Under the pieces are notes generated by a model that was given only the letters and a program-made list of their open reading frames with translations, made no database searches and was not told the DNA's origin. A DNA stretch of 64,000 nucleotides from Linum tenue (taxonomy: Eukaryota; Streptophyta; Magnoliopsida; Malpighiales; Linaceae). The stretch's first letter is position 1; every line of letters starts with the position of its first letter. Below are positions 36,299 to 46,427 of this stretch, in pieces. The DNA lies in the NCBI GenBank assembly GCA_946122785.1, contig CAMGYJ010000008.1, forward strand, positions 25,073,475-25,137,474, in the 5' to 3' direction. The position numbers and the translations under genes were made by a program.

Positions 36299-37810
36299 AT
36301 TGAACCTAGAGGTGGCAATTATGATCCAAATCCATGAATCCAATCCAATCCATCCACCAAATTATCCACCTAATCCAATCCATTTAAATCCAATCCATTT
36401 GATCCAAATCCAATTGGATTGGTGGATTCATGGATCAATCCATGGATCCAAATGGCAAATTATGATTTGGTACCTATATTTTTTATACTTTACATTTTGG
36501 TACCTAAAATTTATATTTTTATACGAAAAATATCATTGGAAAATTACGTTTTGGTACCTAAATTTTTTCATTATGACATTTTAGTACCTAAACTTTTCAA
36601 AATTTACATTTTGGTCCATGCCTTGGATGTTATTTGGATTCATGGATCAATCCACCAATCCATTGGATCCAATCCATGAAGGGGCTTGCTATTTGCCGCC
36701 AAACAAATTGCTATTTGCCGCCAACTAAAAAAAAAAAAAGAAGTATATATGTACATCTTTGGTTAAGAAATTTCACAATCTACAACATATCCAACTTTCA
36801 GAAAACGTATTGAATCAGAAAAAATCGACGCTCGCCGGAAAAGTCGCCGGAAAACCATCGGGAAAGCCCATCCTCGACGTAAACTGCGGACACGCATCCA
36901 TGAATCATCACTAAGCAGGTGCGTCAACCTCCCATCGTCCTCAATCGTCGGAAAACAAGTAAGTTTACTTTTTCCGGCAAGTTTTTCAATTTTCCGGCAC
37001 TTTTCCAGTTTTCCGGCGAAAAACACGGTGGGCCGAAAAAAATTTGCGGCCGGTGCGCCGCCGGGCCGAAAAAATCTTGTGGCCGGTGCGCCGCCGGACC
37101 GAAACTTTTTTGCGGCCGGCGCGACGCCCGGCCGAAATATTTTTTCGGCCCGTCGTCGCCCCGGCCGCAAATTTTTTTCGGCCGGTCGCCGAACGCGCCG
37201 CCGTGAATTTTTCCGGCGGCGCATTCGGCGACCGGCCGAAAAAAATTTGCGGCCGGAACGCCGCCGGGCCGAAAGAATTTTTCGGCTGGGCGTCGCGCCG
37301 GCCGAAAAATTCTTTCGGCCCTGCGGCGTTCCGGCCGCAAATTTTTTTCGGCCCACCGTGTTTTTCGCCGGAAAACTGGAAAAATTGCCGGAAAATTGAA
37401 AAACTTGTCGGAAAAAGTAAACTTACTTGTTTTCCGACGATTGAGGACGACGGGAGGTTGACGCACCTGCTTAGTGATGATTCATGGATGCGTGTCCGCA
37501 GTTTACGTCGAGGATGGGCTTTCCCGATGGTTTTCCGGCGACTTTTCCGGCGAGCATCGATTTTTTCTGATTCAATATGTTTTCTGAAAGTTGGATATGT
37601 TGTAGATTGTGAAATTTATTAACCAAAGATGTACATATATACTTTTTTTTTTTTTTTGGTTGGCGGCAAATAGCAATTTGGTTGGCGGCAAATAGCCGTT
37701 CACATCCATGAATCCACCAATCCATTGGATCCAATCCATTTGATCCATGGAGCCACGAATCCAATCCACGAATCCACGAATCCGATCCAATTGCCACCTC
37801 TAATTGAACC
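36299..37810. mobile_element. hAT-type MITE, TAGAGGTGGCAAT family, copy 2 (with nested insertion)
   Basis: Element 36307-37802 starts TAGAGGTGGCAATTATGATC and ends CAATTGCCACCTCTA. Perfect 8-bp duplication ATTGAACC at 36299-36306 and 37803-37810. It is split by the palindromic element 36681-37703; without that insertion it would be about the size of copies 1 and 3. Confidence 0.9.
36672..37712. mobile_element. Mutator-like foldback element, 1-kb near-perfect palindrome
   Basis: Element 36681-37703 with 9-bp duplication ATCCATGAA (36672-36680, 37704-37712), the size typical of Mutator-like elements. The two arms meet near 37195; over the roughly 200 bp I compared directly they differ at only about four positions. 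Ends carry CTATTTGCCGCC twice in each arm. The centre is GC-rich with repeats of GGCCGAAAAA and CGCCGCCGGGCC type. Long open frames on both strands here are low-complexity by-products. Confidence 0.85.
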
Positions 37811-37812
37811 TC

Positions 37813-38063
37813 ATTAAAATCTAATGGTTCAGACGGCCGGTTCGTTTTTTGGGAGGGGGAGAGAGAGAGTTTCTGGTCGGAAAATTTTTCCCGGCGACCA
37901 TCGAGGACGGAGAAGAATTTTCCGGCGACAGTGCCAATTTTGTGATGTTTGTTGACATATTTTGTAATGTTTGTACGCTTTGTTATTTTGTAATGTTCGT
38001 AAACTTTGTTATTTTTGTGCACCATGTTTATCATTTTTGTCAACCATGTTTGTAATGTTTTTT
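37813..38063. other. Short intervening DNA, no gene
   Basis: T/G-rich sequence with repeated TTTGTAATGTTTGTA motifs that lead into the tandem array. Confidence 0.4.
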
Positions 38064-38640
38064 ATGTCTAAAAAACAACCTGGTTGACTTTTGGATGGAA
38101 CTTCTCTATATAGGGATGGAGCCTTCAAAGTCAACCCGGGTGTTTTTTCCCGTTCGTATGGATTGTCGGTCTAGTTTATCATTTTTGTCCACCATGTTCG
38201 TACTGTTTGTATGTCTAAAAAACACCCGGGTTGACTTTGGGAAGGAGCCCCTTTATATAGGGGGAGCCTCCAAAGTCAACCCGGGTGTTTTTTCCTGTTC
38301 GGATGGATTGTCGGTCTAGTTTGTCATTTTTGTCCGCCATATTCGTACTGTTTGTATGTCTAAAAAACACCCGGTTTGACTTTGGGAAGGAGCCCATCTA
38401 TATAGGGATGGAGCCTCCAAAGTCAACCCGGGTGGTTTTTCCCGTTCGTATGGATTGTCGGTCTAGTTTGTCATTTTTGTCCACCATGTTCGTACTGTTT
38501 GTATGTCTAAAAAACACCCGGGTTGACTTTGGGAAGGAGCCCCTCTATATAGGGATGGAGCCTCCAAAGTCAACCCGGGTGTTTTTTCTTTTTGTATGGT
38601 TTGTATTGTTTGTCAGTCTAGTTTGTATTGTTTGTACAGT
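38064..38640 (+). repeat. Tandem array of ~147-bp units, each with an internal hairpin
   Basis: Units begin ATGTCTAAAAAACA at 38064, 38211, 38356 and 38503 (periods 147, 145, 147). Each contains an inverted pair of about 20 bp (ACACCCGGGTTGACTTTGG / CCAAAGTCAACCCGGGTGT) around a TATATAGGG centre. The fourth unit decays into T/G-rich sequence near 38600. Confidence 0.93.
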
Positions 38641-38840
38641 TCATACGTTTGTAATGTTTGTAAATCTGTTTGTATGTTTTGTCGCTCTAGTTTGTACTGT
38701 TCGTATGTTTGTATGGTTTGTACTGATTGTAAATCCGGTTTGTATACTTCGTAATTTTCCATAATACCCAAATTACCCCTATCATTAATTAAATAGTCCT
38801 TCCCACTTTTTAACCATTGGATTGAAGTGTCCAAATCTAA

Positions 38841-38885
38841 TGACTAGGAGGGGCTTAGTCAAGTGACTAAGGACCCCCTTAGTCA
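38841..38885. repeat. 45-bp imperfect palindrome
   Basis: Left arm 38841-38861, spacer AG, right arm 38864-38885; inner part CTTAGTCA/TGACTAAG is perfect, outer part pairs TGACTAGGAGGGG with CCCCCTTAGTCA. Confidence 0.85.
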
Positions 38886-39298
38886 TGGGATCCGCTCTCC
38901 TTCTACTAACCCCTAAATTTCCATAACTTGCTTAACCAACATCGCACTACTCTGTCATACTCGCAACTCATAGTGCTCAATGTTCATCACAAGTCAAAAC
39001 GACTACTTACAAGGATCTGAAGTTTGCTATCGATATTTAGGATATTTCGACACCGTACCAAATTTGTTTCAAATACTGCAGATTAAGTGGCTGAGTTTTG
39101 CAGGAGTTGCTCCTTGTGCAGTGGTCGTCAGTCACCATCTAAAGGCTGATGTTACAATTCTTGCTACACAACCACACTCGCAGACTCCCAGTTCATCGCA
39201 TTTAATAATGTTGTTAAAAGAGAGGAGAGATGGCAGTAATAAACAATGCAAGGTGAAAACACTCTCAAGCTTATGATGCTTTCCCCCTCCCCACTCAC

Positions 39299-41395
39299 TC
39301 ATGCATAGTAATTCAAGCTTGCTTTCTTCTTGGCTTGCACTTGGATTATGCCTTCATTGAAATCCTCATGATTCACCTCCGTTGCATCGCGCCGAAGAGC
39401 AAGCATCCCGGCTTCCACGCACACAGCTTTCAGCTGTGCCCCGTTGAAGTCATCTGTCGAACGGGCCAGTTCCTCGAAGTTGACGTCAGGGTGAACGTTC
39501 ATTTTCCTCGAGTGGATCTACATTTATTGGATAACCTTGAACTGTCAGTATTTTTCATCATATGGTTCTGCAATTAAAAACGTATTAGGGTATAACAAAC
39601 CTGCAAGATCCGGGCTCTAGCTTCTTCAGTTGGATGGGGGAACTCAATCTTACGATCCAAACGACCAGAACGCATCAGAGCAGGGTCCAAGATATCAGCT
39701 CGATTCGTAGCAGCAATCACCTTAATAAAGGGGGCTTTGTTAATCACTATAAGCAAGCCTTAGAACTAACTGGCAAAAATTGCTAGGGCTAGAACAAACC
39801 TTGATTCTGTCATCACTGCTGAATCCATCAAGCTGGTTAAGCAATTCCAACATAGTCCTTTGTACCTCCCTATCACCACTTACTTCACTGCAGACCAAAC
39901 AAGTTGAGATATTTCAACATACACCAATAACACAAGGGGATCGAGACACCATGGAATCATGTAAAAGAAACAGCATACCTATCGAAACGCTTTGTCCCAA
40001 TTGCATCAATTTCGTCAATGAAAATGATGCACGGTGACTTCTCTTTTGCGAGCTGAAATGCGTCTCGGACAAGTTTCGCTCCGTCACCTATGAACATCTA
40101 TACCACAACAAGAACTCTCAATCACTCAGTTTAAATCAAGAAATTCTCATTCTCCACAAGGGAAAGACACTAAGAAAAAGGGACGGAGAAATGAATCGAG
40201 GAAACCATGCCTGGACGAGTTGTGGACCAGCCAGCTTTAGAAAAGTGGCATTTGTTTGTGCAGCACAGGCACGAGCCATCAATGTTTTACCAGTACCGGG
40301 AGGGCCATATAAGAGAATCCCCTTCGGGGGGCGAATGCCCAACTTCTGAAATCTCTCTTTGTGAGTCATGGGCAACACAATGGCCTCTACTAGTTCTTGA
40401 ATCTGCAGTTTTGGTAATGCCATATTGCTTAAGGAATGCTCAACAATTAGGCATATATCGAATTACAATCTAGCATACTAAGAAAAAACAGATGCATACC
40501 TGCTTTTCCAACCCTCCAATGTCATTGTAGTCCTCGGTGGGCTTCTCGTCAACCTCCATGGCTTTTACTCGTGAATCATACTCGGACGGTAAAGTGTCAA
40601 GGATCAAGTAGCTGTCTTTGTTAACTCCAACCAAGTCACCAGGCTTCAACTTGTCAGGGTCAACCAAACCAACCACAGGAAGGAATATAGTCTGTGCAAC
40701 GATCAAACAAGTTCAAACATTTTGGTTCAGAACAGGCAAACGAGTTCAGAAATTCTATCAAATAGGCAAGTGAGAGAGAGATAGACTCCACACCTGACGA
40801 GTAGATGTCTTAAGGACTACACATTTGCCTTTTCTTTGCGAGTCCAGGTCAATGTTAGCACCATCTTCTTCTGCATCATCCTCTGGGTTCATCTCCAGAA
40901 TCTACAATAAACCCAACACGGAAACCCAAACTCCGAGTATATTAACACCATTGGCGAATCAATAAGCAAGCACAACAATGGAAGGTCCCTAATTGGCTAA
41001 ACAAGGGTATATAGATACCTCGACAATGTTTCCAACCAAGTAAGGAAGCTGTTTGTTGAGCTTAATCTTCTCTTGATTCTCCTTTATTTTCTCCTTGTAG
41101 GATTCCGATTCGAGATTCGTCCTCTGCAACTCTTCCTACCAGATTAAAAGAAAAACCCTAATTCAGCCCCGGTAAAAGGAAATCTGAGCACGGAGCTCAA
41201 AACAATGGCAGTTCAAATCGAGAGAGAAAAAAAAAGGCGGGGATGGGGACCGGGGGAACGAAAGATCCGAACTTTCACCTTCAGAATCCGAATCTCGTTG
41301 TCTAGAAGCCTGGAAGCTCTGGAGATGTCGTCAGTGGACATGGACGATAACTGGTCGTCCTCGAAAGTTGTATCTTCCACCATGGCAGTCGCCAT
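39299..41395 (-). CDS. RPT5A: 26S proteasome regulatory particle AAA-ATPase RPT5
   Basis: One of six AAA ATPases of the 19S base ring that unfold substrates and open the 20S gate. Nine exons: 41395-41279, 41135-41019, 40901-40794, 40691-40500, 40402-40211, 40097-39979, 39887-39800, 39720-39601 and 39517-39299; 423 residues, matching the family length of about 424. An N-terminal coiled coil is followed by the OB region ([20 protein letters not shown]). Walker A is GPPGTGKT in exon 5, Walker B is [11 protein letters not shown] in exon 6, and the arginine-finger region is [15 protein letters not shown] in exon 8. The C-terminus ends LNYYA, the HbYX-like tail that docks into the 20S pocket. Intron 5 begins with GC (CAG|GCATGG); all others are GT-AG. 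The A or B paralogue is uncertain. Confidence 0.97.
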
Positions 41396-43278
41396 TACTG
41401 AACTGTGACTGAGAGAGGAAATCGGCGTAGATTTTCGACGGGATGAAGATAGATCGTTTGCCTTTTTTTCAGATCGTCGGAGGTTTACCCCTATTTAAAG
41501 TCACGCCGGTTTCTTTTTTTCCTTTCTCGATGCGGGTTTGAATAGACTTCGCTTTATTTGGGTTGTAGTCGGACTAGTTAATCGGTCAAGGGCTCAATTG
41601 AACAGGCCCGTTATTAAGACTGAAATGATAGGCCCACATGAAAGTTTAAGTGGTAAAAATGGATAATAGTATTTTATAGGTAAAATACAATGGTACAGTC
41701 AATTTTCGCATTTTACCAATAATACCCACTTATAGAAAAATACTCAAAATAGTTAATTCCGTCCAATTCTTTAACGGTGTCATTTGAGACTATATCTCGT
41801 TCCTCTTGTGAGGCAGAGTATTGGCTCAGTTTGGCCCTGTTGTAGCTTTTGTAGAAGCAGGCAAGCAGCTTCTGACTTGAGTTTTTAGAGAAATACTTTT
41901 CAAGCAGTTGAGTGTTTAACTGTAAAAACTATTAGAAGTATTTTTTAATATGAGAGGTTGTGTAAAATCATTATAAAGGACTTATAATATTAACAATGAA
42001 TAATAATTATAAACAATAAAATGTAGTCAAAATGGATCTTGTTAGACTTCTTTTATATTAAATAATATGATTTTATAATTTATTTTGTTTTTAAAATGAT
42101 ATAAATGTAATAAAATTATATTTTATAAAATAAAATTAAAATATGGTAATGATAATCTTTTAGAGGTGTTTGGCCCTACTTCAGTTTTTAAAGCTGAAAA
42201 GCACTTCTAAAAGTCGGGTTAAACATAGGGATTGTGCTCTTGCCTTCGCAATTTGTGATCTTCAATGGCTTATCTTTCTTCTTGCTAATTTTCAGGTGTC
42301 TCACTCTCAGCCTACCACCCTCTACTGTTACAATCAAATCGCCATTTACATCGCCGAGAATCCAACCTTTTATGAGCACACGAAAAAAATTTAACTCGAT
42401 TACCACCTTATTTGAGAAAAGTTTTCGTCCAAACTTGTCAAGCTCCTTCATATTTCCTCTACTTATCAGCTAGCGAATCTTTTCATCAAACCTTTATCAC
42501 CTGCTTCTTTAGGCTATCTCCTATCCAAGCTCGGTGTGTGAAATCTCCTCCCCTCACCTTGCCGGAGGTAACAGGAAAGGAACGAATGAATTTCGATTTT
42601 TCCTCGTCCGTTGAACTCAAAGGCGGAACGCACCATTTAGCTTAAGTTAAGTCGTTTTGTTTAATATTGCCATCGGTTTCTTTTTGCTCATGATTGTACT
42701 TGTTTCCTTTTTCAAGTTAAAGAACATAATACGCAGTTGCACAAATGGTTGTCTGTTTGTTATCTCAGCTGAATATAAGAACCAAAGTATCAATTATCAA
42801 TGAGAAAGGGATCAAGCCTTAGGTTTCACTTCACAAAAAGTTTATTAACAACATCCACCGTTACTAACAACACCATAAACATTCAAAATCTAAGCACAAA
42901 ATACATAGACATTCATGATTGTCGATCCAAAATGTGTTCCAGGTTAGCTAGTTCTGTAATGATACATAATGGAATGGCGTCCCATTACCATGTTAGGCGA
43001 CATGGTTCAGACATTCAAACTAGGAATACAGTAGCTGTGCTTCTGTCAACTTCAGCAATAGATTTCTCGTTTGGAACACAAGTCAGTTTACCAGACACCA
43101 GAATAAGATAGGACTGGGCTTTCTAGGGAGGCCTTCGCAACGAGGCAAAGGTCGAAACCCCAGCAGCTCCCAGCTCCTTGGCAGGCAGCAAATGCAAAAG
43201 CTACATACAAGCTCCACTTTTTACTAGACATGAAGCATAACTGCATAACAAATAACAAACCAGAAGACAGCGCAAATG
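41396..43278. other. RPT5 promoter/5' UTR and gene-free DNA
   Basis: About 150 bases upstream of 41395 are likely leader and promoter. Two direct GTTTGGCCCT-type motifs near 41828 and 42170, followed by AGC-rich short palindromes, suggest fragments of MITEs. Open frames around 42188-43111 show no recognisable similarity. Confidence 0.4.
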
Positions 43279-43283
43279 ATTAA

Positions 43284-43686
43284 TGTGGGAAACACAATTA
43301 TTTGCAGTTTTTGGTTATTTCGTATTAGAGTCGGTTTTTATTGATTGGGGTATTATTTGGGTATTTGGGGGAATAAACAGGGAGTTAATTGTTACGTTTT
43401 ATTATTCGGGTAGCAGTTAGGAATTAGACAGGTTATATAATCTGTAATAGGGTCTTATTTTGAGATTAAGCAATAACAGAACCAAAACCTAAATCCTAAA
43501 CCTCTCTCTTCCCTCTCTCCTGCGAATTCTCTCTCTCCCTCTTTGCTCCAAAGCTGCGGCAGCAGCTCCTCTTCTTCCCTCTTCTTGTTCTAAAAATCCC
43601 CCATTCTAATCCCTAGTTAGATCAATCCCTAATTGATCTAGCTAATTCCCCCAATTCTCATCCTGTAGGAATCCTTGTTTCCTACA
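43284..43686 (+). repeat. 5' LTR of gag-only retrotransposon
   Basis: 403 bp, TG...CA ends; contains a pyrimidine-rich leader (CTCTCTCTTCCC-type) and a TATATAA-like box near 43434. Confidence 0.95.
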
Positions 43687-43749
43687 TCTGGTATCAGAGC
43701 CTGGCTCGAGAGTGAGTTCATCTGAACTCTTGAACCAGGGAAAGCAACG

Positions 43750-45858
43750 ATGGTGACAACGAAATCGATGAAGGCGGCGGAGGAGAAGGCCCAGGCAGCC
43801 GAGAGGAGCACCGGAACGGGCGGTGTTGATCGCGACGAGGTGGTGATGGAGGACCTTACCGAGCTGGAGGCGGTGAAGGAGGTGGTGCACGAGCACTCTG
43901 ATGCGCTAGCCAGGCTCGAAGAAGGCCTGGCAAGAGTGCAGGCTGAGGCGAAGGAGGATGCTGACGATCTGCGGCGAAGGCTGGAGGACCTGATGAGGGC
44001 AATCACCTCGTTGCAGGCAAAGGGAGGCGAACCAGAGAGAGCGCCGAAACCGGCTGAGCTGACGAACGAAGGGGGCGGCGGCTCGGGGGCGGCGGAAGAG
44101 GCGGCTGGAGATGGGAGCACCGCGGCAGCGGCGCTAGAGGCGCCGGCGGGGGCGAGGGCCGCGGCGGCCGGGGCCGGTAGCGGAGCCGGCGGCGAGACGG
44201 GTTCGGCGAGGGCGGCGGCGGCTCAGGCGGTCGCGCCGAGTGAAGGGGCCGAGGGGAGCAGGGTGGCGAACACCGGGCCGGCCAGGGCTGATCGGACTCC
44301 ATTAGGGCTGGGCTCGGGCCTGTTACCGACACCCACGGCCCAAGAAATTGCGGCCCGAAAGGGAAAGGCTAAGATGGTTGGGTATGACGCCAATGGGCCT
44401 CCTATGAATGGTGGGCCGGGACAGATGGGCCAGTATACGAGGGTCCATAACGGGCTGGGATGGCTGGACCAGGAATATGGGCCCGAGTATGACCAACTAA
44501 GCTTGGCGGGCCAGCAGGCCCAGTGGGCTGAACAGGAGGTGAACCAGAAGGGGGCTGGTGGGCCGAGCAGGGCCGCCGACCAGGTGGGGCCAGGCGGGGC
44601 GGCTCCTTTTGGGCCGGGACAGGCGGACGGGCCAGGAGGGGGTCGGACCGAACCGGAGCGGACCGGTATTGGTCGGACCAGTGTTGATCGGACCGAGTTG
44701 AGCCGAACCGGACCCGGGCGGACCGGGATGGGTCGACCCGAGGTAGGTCGAACCGGGCATCGACCGAGTCCAACTACCCAGCCGAACCGGAGGGCGGACA
44801 GCAGGGGTCCAGGAGGAGGAGAGGGCCATTATGAGGCGCCTCATGTCCCAGGGGAATACCCGAATCAGCCGGGTTGCTATCCGGGTGACTATGGACATGG
44901 GAATCCTAACCAGATGCAGTGCTCTCAATGGGGGCAGCCATGGATGACGCCAGGAAATGACAGGTATGGGTCCCAGTATCCAAACTATGAGGGAATGGAT
45001 GGGATAGTTTTTCGAGCTAAGCCTCCTACCATTGAGTTTCCAAAATTCAATGGGCAGGAGGATGCAGGTCTTTGGTTGTATGCAGTTGAGAGGTGGTTTA
45101 AGAATCACCCAATTCCGGAGGAGAGGAAAGCCTACCTGGCATCGTTCTATCTGGAGGGCGATGCGCTCCAATGGTGGGAGTGGATGGAGAGATCCTATGC
45201 AGCAGCAGCAACCTTGATCACCTGGCCCATGTTTCAGGAGGAGCTCCGTTATCAGTTTGGGAAGTCAGATGGGTGGGCTCCTGAGCAGTTGGCAAAGCTG
45301 AAGCAGACCGGCACAGTGGCAGAGTACCGGGCGGAGTTCTTCAAGTTGGGGAACCAGTGCAAGGGAGTCTCGGAGGACACCTTGGTGGGGTTGTGCATGG
45401 CGGGTCTCAAACCCGAGATAGCAGCGGCAGTCAGGGTGTTTGAGCCCGATTTCGTGAAAACTGCTTTTCGTCTTGCAGGTCATAAGAAGGAAGAACTGGC
45501 TAGCTGGAGAAGCACCATTGGCCGCTTCTCAAAGCCAAGCGGAGGAGGAGGAAGCAGCAGTGCTAGTGGCGGCATAGGTGGGGCACCCGGGGGAGGCTCG
45601 ACTGGGGCCAATGCGGGCGGTGGAGGACCAGCTCCGGTGGCCAGGGTGGGGCAGCGGGCCATACCGAAGGGATTCGTGCGACTGACACCGGCAGAGATTG
45701 AGCAAAAGAGGCGGGAGGGCAAGTGCTTCAACTGTGATGGCCGGTTCACCATTGGTCATCAGTGCCCGAAGCCGGATTTGATGATGCTGGTTGGGCGCTG
45801 GGAAGATGAAGCAGAAGAAGAAGCTGAGGATGATGGAAATGGAGGGGAAGATGCCTAG
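43750..45858 (+). CDS. Retrotransposon Gag (Ty3/Gypsy-type) with zinc knuckle
   Basis: Structural protein expected to form cytoplasmic virus-like particles and bind element RNA. 702 codons, uninterrupted. Residues about 30-95 are a charged coiled coil. Residues about 100-410 are Ala/Gly/Pro-rich, then carry Arg-Thr repeats of the form GRTxxxRT. The Gag domain is at about 420-590, with FPKFNGQEDAGLWLYAVERW, FYLEGDALQWWEWM, TWPMFQEELRYQFG and VAEYRAEFFKLGNQC. A Gly/Ser linker follows, and the knuckle CFNCDGRFTIGHQC at 659-672 (CX2CX7HXC, a non-canonical spacing). An acidic tail ends the protein at 45858, 53 bp before the 3' LTR, leaving no room for pol. Confidence 0.93.
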   Translation: MVTTKSMKAAEEKAQAAERSTGTGGVDRDEVVMEDLTELEAVKEVVHEHSDALARLEEGLARVQAEAKEDADDLRRRLEDLMRAITSLQAKGGEPERAPKPAELTNEGGGGSGAAEEAAGDGSTAAAALEAPAGARAAAAGAGSGAGGETGSARAAAAQAVAPSEGAEGSRVANTGPARADRTPLGLGSGLLPTPTAQEIAARKGKAKMVGYDANGPPMNGGPGQMGQYTRVHNGLGWLDQEYGPEYDQLSLAGQQAQWAEQEVNQKGAGGPSRAADQVGPGGAAPFGPGQADGPGGGRTEPERTGIGRTSVDRTELSRTGPGRTGMGRPEVGRTGHRPSPTTQPNRRADSRGPGGGEGHYEAPHVPGEYPNQPGCYPGDYGHGNPNQMQCSQWGQPWMTPGNDRYGSQYPNYEGMDGIVFRAKPPTIEFPKFNGQEDAGLWLYAVERWFKNHPIPEERKAYLASFYLEGDALQWWEWMERSYAAAATLITWPMFQEELRYQFGKSDGWAPEQLAKLKQTGTVAEYRAEFFKLGNQCKGVSEDTLVGLCMAGLKPEIAAAVRVFEPDFVKTAFRLAGHKKEELASWRSTIGRFSKPSGGGGSSSASGGIGGAPGGGSTGANAGGGGPAPVARVGQRAIPKGFVRLTPAEIEQKRREGKCFNCDGRFTIGHQCPKPDLMMLVGRWEDEAEEEAEDDGNGGEDA

Positions 45859-45911
45859 TGAGCTGGAGGAACAACCTTGGGGACAAGGTTGTTTTTCGAA
45901 GGATGAGGGGA

Positions 45912-46314
45912 TGTGGGAAACACAATTATTTGCAGTTTTTGGTTATTTCGTATTAGAGTCGGTTTTTATTGATTGGGATATTATTTGGGTATTTGGGGGA
46001 ATAAACAGGGAGTTAATTGTTACGTTTTATTATTCGGGTAGCAGTTAGGAATTAGACAGGTTATATAATCTGTAATAGGGTCTTATTTTGAGATTAAGCA
46101 ATAACAGAACCAAAACCTAAATCCTAAACCTCTCTCTTCCCTCTCTCCTGCGAATTCTCTCTCTCCCTCTTTGCTCCAAAGCTGCGGCAGCAGCTCCTCT
46201 TCTTCCCTCTTCTTGTTCTAAAAATCCCCCATTCTAATCCCTAGTTAGATCAATCCCTAATTGATCTAGCTAATTCCCCCAATTCTCATCCTGTAGGAAT
46301 CCTTGTTTCCTACA
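45912..46314 (+). repeat. 3' LTR of gag-only retrotransposon
   Basis: 403 bp, matching the 5' LTR except for GATTGGGATATT against GATTGGGGTATT. Confidence 0.95.
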
Positions 46315-46427
46315 ATTAACCAAATATATAGAGAGATCAACTGGATCAGAAAGATCTTTGACTATTCCTAAGTGACTTGAAAACAAATAAAGAAAACCAA
46401 CCTGCTATGTCAAAGTGGGGGCTATTC

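Larger units (their letters stand above)
43279..46319 (+). mobile_element. Gag-only LTR retrotransposon (TR-GAG type), very young
   Basis: Two 403-bp LTRs (43284-43686 and 45912-46314) starting TGTGGG and ending CTACA differ at one visible position. Target duplication ATTAA is at 43279-43283 and 46315-46319. The primer-binding site TGGTATCAGAGCC, complementary to initiator tRNA-Met, starts three bases after LTR 1. A purine-rich tract (GGATGAGGGGA) precedes LTR 2. The 2.2-kb interior holds one open frame coding for Gag only; there is no protease, reverse transcriptase, RNase H or integrase. Confidence 0.95.

Noticed and set aside
36763..37622. Several 120-197-codon open frames on both strands
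   Set aside because: They come from the GC-rich, low-complexity centre and mirrored arms of the palindromic element; the same peptide strings appear on both strands.
38064..38640. CRISPR-like array
   Set aside because: Regular repeats are a eukaryotic minisatellite with near-identical full units; there are no unique spacers and the context is a plant genome.
38841..38885. Helitron 3' terminus
   Set aside because: The hairpin is strong but no CTRR-T end at the right distance, no 5' TC end and no helicase were seen.
41820..42240. Complete MITE bounded by two GTTTGGCCCT motifs
   Set aside because: The two motifs are in direct, not inverted, orientation and no target duplication was found.
44003..44773. 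Minus-strand open frames over the Gag gene
   Set aside because: Pro/Ser-rich shadows of the GC-rich Ala/Gly region of Gag.
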